A DNA stretch of 64,000 nucleotides. It comes from Streptomyces thinghirensis. Lineage in GTDB: Bacteria > Actinomycetota > Actinomycetia > Streptomycetales > Streptomycetaceae. The position numbers and the translations under genes are program-made. The DNA lies in assembly GCA_021502835.1 (NCBI GenBank), contig JAKFGP010000003.1, forward strand, positions 62,001 to 126,000, written 5' to 3'. Position 1 is the first letter of the stretch. Every line of letters starts with the position of its first letter. Below the pieces are notes generated by a model. It was not told the DNA's origin, ran no database searches, and saw nothing but the letters and a program-made list of their open reading frames with translations. Of the stretch, positions 19,535 through 27,751 are shown piece after piece.

Positions 19535-20819
19535 GCACGGTGGCGCACCAGCGGCCGGGCGGGGCCAACGGCCAGGACGCACCGGACGGCGAACGGACGG
19601 CGCCCGGGCCGGGACACCGCGGACCGCGGCCCGGCCCCTGGCGCGCTGTCGGCCCGCCGAGCGGTCGGCCTGGTCGCCCGGCGGGAGATCAGCTAGCAGG
19701 ATGCGGACGAAGTCGTTCGTCCTGAGCACCCTGGGGCTGCTGCTCGGACTCGGCGCCTACGCCCCGATCATCATCGTCTCCCAGGACGGCCCGGCCAGGA
19801 TCGGCGTCGAGCGGGAGGCTCGGCACTGCGCCCGGCGCTCGCCGCGGTGGCCGAGAAGACGGGCGACTTTCGAGTTCGTCACCGTCGACGGCGACCGCAC
19901 CGACCGGCTCCTGCGCGACGGGGAACTCTCCGCCGTGATCGGCAGCGCTGACGGGCGCCCTCACGCTGTCCGTGGAGCACGAGGCGGACGAGGAGCTGCT
20001 CGCCGTGGCGGGCCGCGCGCCGCCGAGGAGCGCACCTCCAGGGAACTGGAACGCGCGGGCCTGGATCCCGCCGAGTTCCGGGAACGCGTGGCAACGTCCA
20101 CCGTGGGGTGGCCGCGCTGGAGCCCTCGGAGAACAGCGCCGCCGAGCAGTTCGCGCTGATCCTCGCCTCCACCGGCCTGCTGTACTTCTTCTTCGTCTTC
20201 TACGGGATCATGCTGGCGCAGGGCGTGGTGGAGGAGAAGACCAGCCGCGTCGTGGAGCTGCTCCTGTCCACCATCCGTCCCTGGCAACTCCTCGCCGGGG
20301 AACTGATCGGCGTGGCCGTGGTCGGCCTGACCCAGCTCTGTGCTGCTCGGCGGCGCGGCGGTGGCACTCGCCCAGGGCACCGGCGCCGTCACTCCGCCGA
20401 CCGCCGTGGGCGGGACGCTGGTGACGCTGGGCGTCTGGTTCCTCCCGGGCTTCTTCCCTCGCCGCCATGCTGGCCGCGGCGGCCGCGCGGGTCTCCCGGC
20501 AGGAGGACCTCCAGGGTGTGGTCCAACCGGTGATGCTGCTCATCACCACGCCGTTCGTGCTGGGCATAGCCTCTGGAGCAAGGGACGCCCACGACCCGCT
20601 GATCGAGTGGCTGTCGCTGCTGCCGCCGCTCAGCCCGATCCTGATGCCGGCCCGTATACTGCTCGGCACCGCTCCGGTCTGGCAGATCGCCCTCTCGCTG
20701 GTGCTGGCGGTGGCCGCGCTGGCCGGGATGACCCGGGTCGCCGGACGGATGTACGCCAACAGCAGCTGCGCAGCGGCTCCAGGGTTCCGCTCGCCGAGGC
20801 GCTGCGGCTGCGTCAGTAG
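19531..20819 (+). CDS. ABC-2 permease (NatB-like)
   Basis: About 425 residues. After a Pro/Arg-rich cytosolic start comes RRAVGLVARREISQRMRTKS and the first helix FVLSTLGLLLGLGAYAPIII; a long external loop (FVTVDGDRTDRLLRDGELSA) follows, then five more helices such as ILASTGLLYFFFVFYGIMLA, VVEEKTSRVVELLLSTIRPW (a conserved ABC-2 family loop), LIGVAVVGLTQLVLLGGAAV, GFFLFAAMLAAAAARVSRQE and WQIALSLVLAVAALAGMTRV. Stop TAG at 20,817. It forms an exporter with the preceding ATPase. Frame breaks near 19,690, 19,830, 19,960, 20,110, 20,340 and 20,460. Confidence 0.8.
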
Positions 20820-20828
20820 GCCGAACCT

Positions 20829-20915
20829 CCCGTCGACCGTCTCCCTTCATCCCCTTCCCGTCATCCCCTGCCCTTCATCCGTCCCCCTTGTCCGTCCCCC
20901 CACCCCCTGTCCGGA
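20829..20915. repeat. Pyrimidine-rich tract with CTTCATCC copies
   Basis: An almost pure C/T stretch on the plus strand containing CTTCATCCCC, GTCATCCCC and CTTCATCCGT in tandem. It lies between the permease stop and a small hydrophobic peptide gene. Probably a slippage-prone spacer. Confidence 0.5.
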
Positions 20916-20963
20916 ACACCACCACCCGGCCCGCCGGGCCGCCCGACAAACGAGGAGTCCCTC

Positions 20964-21044
20964 ACGAGCACCGCCCTCTGGATCGCCATCGGCATCGCCC
21001 TTCTGGTCGCCGTGATCGCGGGGATCAGGAAGAGCCGGGGCTGA
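20964..21044 (+). CDS. 26-residue single-helix membrane peptide
   Basis: The frame reads x-STALWIAIGIALLVAVIAGI then RKSRG and TGA. One hydrophobic helix followed by a basic tail predicts a small membrane protein with a cytosolic C-terminus. CGAGGAG lies 6 bases before an ACG codon; if ACG is a misread ATG this is a properly initiated gene, otherwise ACG itself would be a rare start. It is the last gene before a strong terminator in the exporter operon. A role in immunity or as an exporter accessory subunit is possible but inferred only from position. Confidence 0.55.
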   Translation, partial: TSTALWIAIGIALLVAVIAGIRKSRG

Positions 21045-21071
21045 CCCGCCCGTTCCGCTCACGACGCGGAG

Positions 21072-21113
21072 GGGGCGGTGCCGCCGAGTCGAACCACTCG
21101 GCGGCACCGCCCC
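21072..21113. terminator. Strong bidirectional terminator
   Basis: GGGGCGGTGCCGCCGAGT (21,072-21,089) and its perfect complement (21,096-21,113) form an 18-pair stem with a 6-base loop, between the convergent exporter operon and the M16 genes. Confidence 0.85.
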
Positions 21114-21121
21114 TCCAGCCG

Positions 21122-22452
21122 TCAGAAGGCGAGTTCCCCGGCGGCGCCCAGCCGCAGCGGCGCCACCGCCGCGTCGTCGGCGACGACCACACCCGTGAAA
21201 CGCGCGGGCCGGAAGAACCGGCGAGCCGCCTCGACGACCGCGTCGTAGGGCACGCCCGCCAGCAGCGGCCCCCAGTTGTGCAGCCAGTCGGAACCGACTC
21301 CGGCGTGCAGCAGGTTCGCCAGGCCGGACGCCAGCGCGCCCGGGGACGACATCGCGGTCGCCGTGGAGCCGGCCGCGTAACTCCGGGGCGGCGTCGACCT
21401 CCCGTACCGACGGCGGCTCGGCCGCCATGCGCTCCAGCTCAGCCTTGATCACCGCGAGGGCCGGCACGTGTGCTCGGCGGCCGTGTCGGCCTCGACCATC
21501 AGCGTGGAGGCGCCCGGTACCGACTCCACGCCGGACCCGAGCTGGTAGGCGTACCCCTTTCCTCCCGCAGGCGCGTGACCAGCCGGGAGGAGAAGGACCC
21601 GCCGAAGACCAACTGCGCCAGATGCAGGGGCCGGGTAACCTGGGTCCGTGCGGGGATGCGCGGGGCGGCCAGCCGGATCACGCTCTGGACGGCGCCCGGT
21701 CGCTCCACCCCGCGCAGCGCCCCGCCGGGAAACCACGACGGCACCCCGGGCGCCCCGGCGGTCGGTCCGGCCGCCCACGCCCCGAACGTGTCGGTGACCG
21801 CGGCGACGGCTTCCTCCGGCCGCAAGTCTCCGACCAGCACGAGCACCGCGCCCCGGGCGCCCAGGTGCCGCGCGTGTGCAACTCGGCCAGGTCGTCCGGT
21901 GTGCAGGCGGCGGCCTGTTCGGGCGCCGGCTGCCGGCGGGCGGCGACCTCCTCGCCGTACCGCCTCCGCAGCAGCGCGTGCTGCGCGAGGGCCGCCGGCT
22001 GGTGGGTGGCCAGCCGTACCCGGCGTGCCAGCGCCTCGCGTTCGGGGAGGACGACGTCCCGGGTCAACCGCGGCTCGCGGACGGTCTCGGCCAGCAGGGC
22101 GAGTACGGCGGGCAGGGCGTCGGCCATGGTGTGCCCGGCGACGGTGAGCTTGTCCGCGTCGGCGGCGGCGTTCAGGGTGGCGCCGTGCGCGGCGAGTGCC
22201 GCGTCGTAGCCGTCCGCGTCCCGGTGCGCGGTGCCTCGCAGCAGGACGGCGGCCAGCAGTTGGCACCGGGTCACCTCGCCGGGTTCCGTCGCGGCGTACG
22301 GGACGGTGAGCCGGACCTCGACGAGGGGGACGACGGGAGCCGAACAGACCACCACCCGCAGCCCGTTGCCGAGGATGATGTCGGTGTCGGGCAGCGGCAG
22401 CCGCGCGTCCGGGGCGTCACGAAGGGGGGCTGTGCACCGCGCCCCCGGTCAT
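21122..22452 (-). CDS. M16-family protein without the zinc motif (inactive partner)
   Basis: About 430 residues. ATG at 22,452 overlaps the stop of the upstream M16 gene (ATGA). The fold is that of M16B peptidases: LGNGLRVVVCSAPVVPLVEV, then LTRDVVLPEREALARRVRLA, HLGARGAVLVLVGDLRPEEA, and the C-domain FGGSFSSRLVTRLREERGYA with the R/Y residues that bind substrate in M16 partners. Where the active enzymes have HxxEH this protein reads CQLLAAVLLRGT, so it cannot bind zinc. M16B enzymes often work as a heterodimer of one catalytic and one such non-catalytic subunit. Breaks near 21,380, 21,465, 21,560, 21,880 and 22,430. Confidence 0.8.
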
Positions 22453-23772
22453 GCCGCCGCCTCTCGCGCGCGGCACGTGCGGTGCCCGCGGCGCGGCCTC
22501 CGCGGGCGCGAAGCGCACCACCGCCCGGTGCGAGGAGGCGAGTCGGGTGGCCGCGCGGCTCACCTGTTCCCCGGTCACCCCGGTGCGTACCAGCTCCGGC
22601 AGCGCCGGCGTCAGCTCGGCCTCGCCGAACAGCGCTTCGCGCAGGCCGAGCAGCTGGGCCTGGTGCCCGGGTCTACCGAGCTCGCGCAGCGCCCCGGCGG
22701 CCCAGCGGGCGGTCGTGGCCCGAAGCAGACCGGCGTCGACCTCGTCCCTGGCCAGCGCCTCCAGCGTGCCGTCCAGCGAGGCCAGGACGTCCTCCGCGCC
22801 GTGCTCGCTCTCGTGCACCGCGAACAGGGTCAGCAGATCGGGCCCCGCCGTGTCCAGCGGCAGCCCGAACAGACCGCAGCCCACCGAGAGGCTCGACACC
22901 TCCGCCGCAGCGGCCGGCCCGCGACGCAGCAGTGCCTGCCTGCCCTGCCCGAGCAGTGCGGCCAGGACCAGGTGGGCGAGGTAATCGGCGCGCTCGGTCA
23001 CCGGGTCCGGCATCCGGTAGCCCACCGCAACGGCGGGCGGACCGGCGTGCGGGTCGGTGACCGTCAGCCGCCGCTCCCGGTCCGGCAACGGCTCGTGCGT
23101 GTCGGGCGCGGCCACCGGCGGACGCGCCGGCAGGGCCTCGAAGTGCCCGCGCACCAGGCGCTCCCGCCGCCGCCGGGTCGAACGCGCCGGTCAGTGTCAG
23201 ACGGCATTGCCGGGACCGTAGTGGTCCGCGAAGAACCGTTCGCACAGCGGGACGTCGAAGGCAGCCAGGTCGACGGCTTCGCCGTACCCGTCCCTGGTGT
23301 TCTCCGCCCGGGAGTGCAGGACGCGCGGCAGCACCCAGGGGAACGCGCCGTACGGGCGGTTGCGGACCATGAGGCGTATCTCCTCGTCGATCACCGCGAT
23401 CTGCGTGCGCAGGGTTCGCTCGGAAATACCGGGTGAGCGCATTCGGTCCGCTTCGAGCGCGAGCAGCATTTCCAGCGCGGATGCCGGGGCGGCGGCGTAG
23501 TAGACGGTCACGTCCTGGCGGGTTCTGGCGTCGCCGAAACCGCCGGCGCGCTGTACCCGGGGCAGGTACCCTCGGGTGCGGCATCGCGGCCGCCCTGGAA
23601 CACCAGGTGCTCGAAGAGGTGCGCGAGGCCCGTACGCCCCCTCGGGTTCGGTCCGGAAACCGACGCCGTAGTGCACCGCGACGCGCCGACCGAGGCACCC
23701 ACGGGACTCGGTGCCAGCAGTATCCGCAGACCATTGTCCAATACCAGGCGGCGCAGCTTGAGTTCGGATCAT
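22449..23772 (-). CDS. M16-family zinc protease, catalytic subunit
   Basis: About 440 residues, start near ATG 23,772 (one break between the start and LRRLVLDNGLRILLAPSP). The zinc motif is intact: AYGLAHLFEHLVFQGG contains HLFEH (about 23,600-23,620), and the third ligand is expected in AVIDEEIRLMVRNRPYGAF (Glu). Later segments LTLTGAFDPAAARERLVRGH and VAVGYRMPDPVTERADYLAH fit the family. With the inactive partner encoded immediately downstream it should form a peptidase. It is divergent from the precursor gene at 23,970 and is the best candidate for removing the leader peptide, because the ABC exporter lacks a C39 domain. Confidence 0.85.
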
Positions 23773-23969
23773 CCGGGCGAGCATAGGACGGGTCAAGTGC
23801 CCACTCAACGCGAGACGTTGACCGATTGCGGCCACTGTCCGCATGCGGCCAACTCCATTGCCATCGCGGCACCGGCCGGGAAATGGTTCAGCCACGGCCG
23901 GAGAACGCGATTGCGGAAATCGCCGATCCGGCCGCCATTCGATTCCGCTATCACCCAACGGGAGTCATC
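23773..23969. promoter_or_regulatory. Divergent regulatory region between the protease and the precursor
   Basis: A 197-base spacer driving the M16 genes leftward and the precursor rightward. TTGACC (23,818-23,823) is a possible rightward -35, but no good -10 sits at the right distance. GGGAG at 23,960-23,964 is the precursor's ribosome site. The TGTGTTA element of the other two cluster promoters is absent. Confidence 0.4.
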
Positions 23970-24149
23970 ATGAACACCCAGTCCCTCATCAGCGGTTACT
24001 CCACCTACGCCGCCGCCGACGAGATCGTTCCGGCGGTCGAGGCCCCGGGCGCCACCATCACCATCACCACCTCGTCGCAGGCGTGCATCTCCGCCGCGTC
24101 CGCCGTCTCGGCCGTGTCGATCGACAACACCTTCGACCACTCCTGCTGA
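23970..24149 (+). CDS. Lanthipeptide precursor peptide, 59 residues
   Basis: ATG at 23,970, 5 bases after GGGAG; intact frame. The leader is about MNTQSLISGYSTYAAADEIV followed by PAVEAPGA. The putative core starts around residue 29 (TITITTSSQAC) and continues ISAASAVSAVSIDNT to FDHSC. The core holds 12 Ser/Thr and two Cys (39 and 59). The last Cys is C-terminal, as needed for aminovinyl-cysteine formation; Thr54 is five residues before it and Thr34 is five residues before Cys39. The acidic EIVPAVEA segment resembles a leader. It sits in the middle of all the modifying genes and is closed by a terminator. The exact cleavage site is not visible. Confidence 0.8.
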   Translation: MNTQSLISGYSTYAAADEIVPAVEAPGATITITTSSQACISAASAVSAVSIDNTFDHSC

Positions 24150-24168
24150 ACCGCGTGACCCGCTGAGA

Positions 24169-24212
24169 ACAGGGCGGTGCCCACCGCCGCAATCGGTGGG
24201 CACCCGCCCTGT
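24169..24212 (+). terminator. Terminator after the precursor gene
   Basis: ACAGGGCGG-TGCCCACCG (24,169-24,186) pairs with CGGTGGGCA-CCCGCCCTGT (24,193-24,212) with a small bulge, 20 bases after the stop. It separates the precursor from the convergent membrane-protein gene. Confidence 0.8.
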
Positions 24213-24248
24213 CGCACGATAGCGGGTCGCCGGTTTCCGGCGGTCGGA

Positions 24249-24719
24249 TCACTCGTCGGCACCGGCCTCGGCGTCCTCGACGCCGGTGTCGGAGAACCCC
24301 AGGATGATGGAGGGCAGCGCCGATGACGTCAGCATCAGCGTGGTCAGCAGCCCGGGCATCCGCTCGATCATCCCGGGCTCGTTCTGGAAGACGACCATGA
24401 GCAGGACGACGGCCATGCCGGCGGCGACCGCGCACTGGTATCCGATGAAGGAGACCCGGTCGCGCAGTCCGCGCTTTCGCGTTCGTCCAGTCCCGCCACC
24501 GGCCGCTCGGCCACGCCGCGGGTCATCGAACGCAGTACGCCCCACAGCAGCAGCCAGAGAACGAAGCCCACGAGCCACCACGAGTCGGAGAACGCGTTGC
24601 CGTCCGGAGACGAGTGACAGCACCACCATGGCGGCGCTCAGCGCGCACAGTGAGAGTGCCACGGGGCGCATGGGGCTGCGGACCGGGCCCGTCGTCACGT
24701 CAGAACCTTCCCCACTCAC
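24249..24719 (-). CDS. Small membrane protein, four helices
   Basis: About 155 residues after frame repair. Helices are ALSLCALSAAMVVLSLVS, WWLVGFVLWLLLWGVLRSMT, GYQCAVAAGMAVVLLMVVFQ and MPGLLTTLMLTSSALPSIIL; a cytosolic loop (VAERPVAGLDERESALRDRV) separates pairs. Its ATG overlaps the TGA of the XRE regulator (24,716-24,719), so they are coupled. XRE regulators with such a membrane protein downstream are a common actinobacterial pair; the membrane protein might sense or sequester, but its function is unknown. Breaks near 24,475 and 24,610. Confidence 0.65.
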   Translation of the reverse strand: MSGEGSDVTTGPVRSPMRPVALSLCALSAAMVVLSLVSGRQRVLRLVVARGLRSLAAAVGRTAFDDPRRGRAAGGGTGRTRKRGLRDRVSFIGYQCAVAAGMAVVLLMVVFQNEPGMIERMPGLLTTLMLTSSALPSIILGFSDTGVEDAEAGADE

Positions 24720-24988
24720 GAGCGTTCCTCCTTCTTGTACAGCTGGGCGGAGAGCGGGACGAAGGGCTTACGACTGAAGATCGCTTCGACCGGAAGTTCG
24801 AACACGTCGCTGAAGCGGAACGCCAGATCGAGACTCGGGAAGTAGTCGCCCCGCTCGATGGCGCCGATGGTCTGCGGATGCACTTCCACCAGTTCCGCCA
24901 GCGCGACCCTGCTGAGACCGCGCTCCGCGCGCAGCACTCTCAGCTGGTTGTAGATCGGCATTCCCTCGCGATGACTCACTGGGCTCAT
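24716..24988 (-). CDS. XRE-family helix-turn-helix regulator
   Basis: Intact, 90 residues. The domain is QLRVLRAERGLSRVALAELV, EVHPQTIGAIERGDYFPSLD, LAFRFSDVFELPVEAIFS: a five-helix Cro/C1 fold with recognition helix around HPQTIGAIE. The ATG at 24,988 begins 6 bases after the -10 box, so this start would be leaderless; a second ATG at 24,961 (MPIYNQL) has GAGGGA just upstream and is a real alternative. It is divergent from the F420-type oxidoreductase gene. The promoter shares an 11-base element with the exporter promoter at 18,464, so it is the likely cluster regulator, including of itself. Confidence 0.85.
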   Translation of the reverse strand: MSPVSHREGMPIYNQLRVLRAERGLSRVALAELVEVHPQTIGAIERGDYFPSLDLAFRFSDVFELPVEAIFSRKPFVPLSAQLYKKEERS

Positions 24989-24994
24989 GCGAGA

Positions 24995-25023
24995 AATGTA
25001 GTACTAACACAACAGGTCGTCAA
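24995..25023 (-). promoter_or_regulatory. Promoter of the XRE gene with shared operator element
   Basis: On the minus strand TTGACG (25,023-25,018), 17 bases, TACATT (25,000-24,995): near-consensus for the main sigma factor. The spacer contains CTGTTGTGTTA (25,015-25,005), the same 11-mer at the same place as at 18,472. A TAGTACTA palindrome (25,000-25,007) overlaps the edge of the -10. Confidence 0.75.
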
Positions 25024-25053
25024 GAAACAGCTACAGAAGGGGTGTGTTTACCC

Positions 25054-26039
25054 GTGACCGCCGTGCTCCCGAGCATGCTCGTGCCGAACATGCCCGACAC
25101 CCCGGGGGGGGGACGCCCTGCGGCCCTACGCCGAACTGGTGCGGGACACCGGCGCGCGCCGGTTGTGGACGGGCCAGTCGCTCAAGGTCGAGACCCACCA
25201 GGCGTTCGCCCATCTCGCGGGCGCCGGGATACGCGTCCCCGTCGGCACCGGCGTGACCCTGATGCCGCTGCGCCATCCGTACGAAGCCGCCCTCCAGGCC
25301 CGCTCCCTGGCCCTGATGACCGGCCGGACGGTGGTGGCCGGATACGGTGTCGGCGCACCGGCGTTCGTACGCAGCCTCAACGGACGCCCCTGTGCCAGCC
25401 CGCGCACGATGGCCGCGGACTACCTGCGCACGGTCCGCTCCCTGATCGACGGGGAGATCGTCGACCACGCGGGTGACTACCACGAGCTGCGCGGGCGGCT
25501 GATCCCCATGGACCACCCCGGGGTGGAGGTCGGCGTGGGCGTGCTGCGCCCCAACATGGCCCGGACCGCGGGCGGCGTCGCGGACGTCGCCATCACCTGG
25601 ATGACCCCGCCCGGATACGTCGCCGACACCCTGCTGCCCGCCCTGGAGGAAGGCGCCAAGGACCGGGACGCCTGCTGCCGCGTCGCGACCGTCGTCCATG
25701 TCGCGGTGGAACGCGGCGGGCGGGACCCGTACGTCCTCGCGCACACGGCCGCCGCCGGGCACCTCGCCGCCGACCACTACACGGACATGCTGCGCCGGGC
25801 CGGTGTACCGGCCGATCCCGCCGACCCGAGGGCCGGCGCCGTCTCCCCTGGTGGACAGCGGCACCTACGTGTTCGGCTCGGCGGACCACATCGCCGCCCG
25901 GCTCGACGAGTACCGGGACGCCGGGGTGGACGAGGTGGTCCTCAACTGCGGCGGGGTGCTCTTCACCGAGGGCCGGGACGCGGCCTTCCGGGACGTCGGG
26001 GAGATCATCGAGGCGGTCCGGCGGCGGCACGGTGGCTGA
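25054..26039 (+). CDS. F420-type luciferase-like oxidoreductase
   Basis: GTG at 25,054 after AGAAGGGG. About 325 residues in the luciferase-like (LLM) TIM-barrel fold: TGARRLWTGQSLKVETHQAF, GTGVTLMPLRHPYEAALQAR, GRTVVAGYGVGAPAFVRSLN, LRTVRSLIDGEIVDHAGDYH, PGVEVGVGVLRPNMARTAGG, FGSADHIAARLDEYRDAGVD. Many actinobacterial members use F420. In lexapeptide-type class V clusters an F420H2-dependent reductase of this family converts dehydroalanine to D-Ala; the same role is inferred here and would suit the Ser-rich core. Only two breaks (25,110 and 25,845) interrupt it. The next gene overlaps its end. Confidence 0.8.
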
Positions 26040-27083
26040 GCCGTCCGTCGCCTCGGAAGCCGAGCCCGTGACCGTGCGCGAGTACGGCACCCGCTATCTG
26101 CGGATCACCGTGCGTTACCACGGGGACGCGGGATTCAGCTGGCTGCGCACGCCCGGGCCGGCCCACACCCGCCCGCAGCGCCTTCCCCCGTGGCGGTCGG
26201 CGCGGCACTGCGGCGCGTCGACACCGCCGTCGGTTCCGCGGCGGGAAGGCCGGTGCGGTGCCCGGCTCGCCCTGGGGGAGTGGGCCGCCGGCCCGGAGCC
26301 GGACCGTGCCGCGCGGCCGGGCGTGCGGTACCGCGTGCCGGGCGCGGTCTCGGTGGCCCGGCTGCTGCCCTCCGGCGACGACACCGCCTTCCGGCTCTCG
26401 GTGAGCGCGCTCGCGGACGCGGGCAGGACACTGCGGCGACTGCACCGGGAGCCCTGGGCGTTCCCGGAGCGGCCGCCGCACCCCGGCATGCGACGGCTCC
26501 GTGCCTGGATCCTGGGGGAGGAGACCGGCCCCGATGCCACCCGGCTGCGCGCGCATGCCCGCAGCCGGCTCGGCCCCCTCGCTGTGGGCACGGCTGACGG
26601 ACTGGTCCGCGGCCGCGAACGAACCGTCCGGCGGGGCAGACGCGGTCCTGCTGCACGGTGCGCCCAGCACCGGCTGGCTGGTCCCCTCGCCGGCCGGCGG
26701 CCACGCTGGCCCTGCTCACCGGCGAGGAGGTCACCGGGGGCGACCCGGCCCTCGACCTCGGCTGGATCCTAGGGGAACTGCACGAACTGCGCACCGCCGC
26801 CGCCCGGGGCCTCGGCGCCGCCGGACAGGGTCCGCCGGTCGACTACCCGGCCGCTGCCCAGGCCCTGCTCGCCGGGTACACCGACGGTGTCGGCGCCGCC
26901 GGTGCGTCCGCCCTCCCGCCCGGCACCGCACGCGCGGCGACCCTCCGACTGGCCCTCCACATGCGGGACTTCGCCTCGTTCGTCGGCTGGCACGAGGACC
27001 TGCACCGCTACTGCGATCTGCTGGCGGAGACGCTCACCGAGGACGGCGCCCCCGCCCTTCAGTGGGGCGTCAGCCGTTCGTGA
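26032..27083 (+). CDS. Divergent APH-like protein, possible third synthetase subunit
   Basis: GTG at 26,032 overlaps the end of the oxidoreductase gene. About 345 residues. It begins TVREYGTRYLRITVRYHGDA and has VPGAVSVARLLPSGDDTAFR, LADAGRTLRRLHREPWAFPE, then VLLHGAPSTGWLVPSPAGGH (where a kinase has HGD-x4-N) and TGEEVTGGDPALDLGWILGE (where a kinase has D-x-D/E). The order of motifs is that of an aminoglycoside phosphotransferase, but the catalytic Asp is Ala, so it is probably inactive as a kinase. Class V systems use three proteins for dehydration and cyclisation; this is a candidate for the third, but no direct proof is visible. Breaks near 26,190, 26,575 and 26,700. Confidence 0.6.
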
Positions 27084-27751
27084 CGACCGTCGTCGTCACG
27101 GTCTACCGCGATGATCGCCGTCAGCGCGTCCTCCGCGGCCTTCACGACGTGGCGCACCGCCGTCGCGGGACCACCGGCCCCGCGAGACCGACTCCATGGC
27201 CGCGTCGACCCGGCGCGCGTCGGCGCCGGGGGAAGGCGAGACGGTGCAGCTTGGCTCCGTGCAGGAGGGCGACCAGGCTCGCCGTACGCTCGTCCGGTGC
27301 CGCGCCCGACAGGACGACCGCGTCAAGGCGCTGCCGCACCGCCGCCTCCACCGAGCCGTCGGCCTCCGGGTAGCGGCGCACGGGGAAGAGGCCGAGCACC
27401 TTCTTCTTCTCCTCCCGGACCAGCCCCTTCTCGATCAGGCCCGTGTTCGCCCGGGCCACGGCGTCGGTCTTGAGCCGGTTGATCCAGTCCTTGGTGCTGC
27501 CCGGCCGGTCCTTGCCGGCGACCGCTTCGAGCGCGGCGTCCAGGGCGGGCTCGCCCAGTGGAGTGGCGTCCACGACGGTGACCTTGTCGTCCGTCACGTC
27601 GATCCGGCCGGCCAGCGCGAGTTCCACCAGCGAGGCCGCGGCGATCGCCGGGGCCACCTTGGCCGACTCTGGCGGTGCCGGACTCGTCGTCCAGCGAGAT
27701 GAGCAGGAGCTGCTCGCCCAGGGTGGTGGGGGTTTCCGTGGGGGCTTCCAT
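27059..27751 (-). CDS. GPP34 (GOLPH3-like) family protein
   Basis: About 230 residues. N-terminus METPTTLGEQLLLISLDDES-like, with TAKVAPAIAAASLVELALAG, RIDVTDDKVTVVDATPLGEP, WINRLKTDAVARANTGLIEK, GLVREEKKKVLGLFPVRRYP, SLVALLHGAKLHRLAFPGAD: the canonical pattern of the GPP34 family, which binds phosphoinositide lipids in eukaryotes and is widespread but uncharacterised in actinomycetes. ATG at 27,751; stop at 27,059 overlaps the convergent RiPP gene. It marks the right edge of the cluster. Two or three frame breaks. Confidence 0.85.

Noticed and set aside
20829..20915. Attachment site or transposon end in the C/T-rich tract.
   Set aside because: The short CTTCATCC copies are irregular and there is no tRNA, integrase or target duplication nearby.
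24249..24988. Toxin-antitoxin pair (XRE plus small protein).
   Set aside because: The partner has four membrane helices and no toxin motif, and the promoter similarity to the exporter links the pair to cluster regulation.
12935..27083. Thioamitide (thioviridamide-like) cluster.
   Set aside because: The kinase, HopA1-like protein and Cys decarboxylase fit, but I find no YcaO or TfuA gene to make thioamides, and an F420-type reductase and core resemble class V lanthipeptides better.
12935..27083. Class I to IV lanthipeptide or linaridin cluster.
   Set aside because: No LanB, LanC, LanM or LanKC/LanL cyclase motifs (zinc Cys/Cys/His) were seen, and no linaridin-type membrane cyclase.
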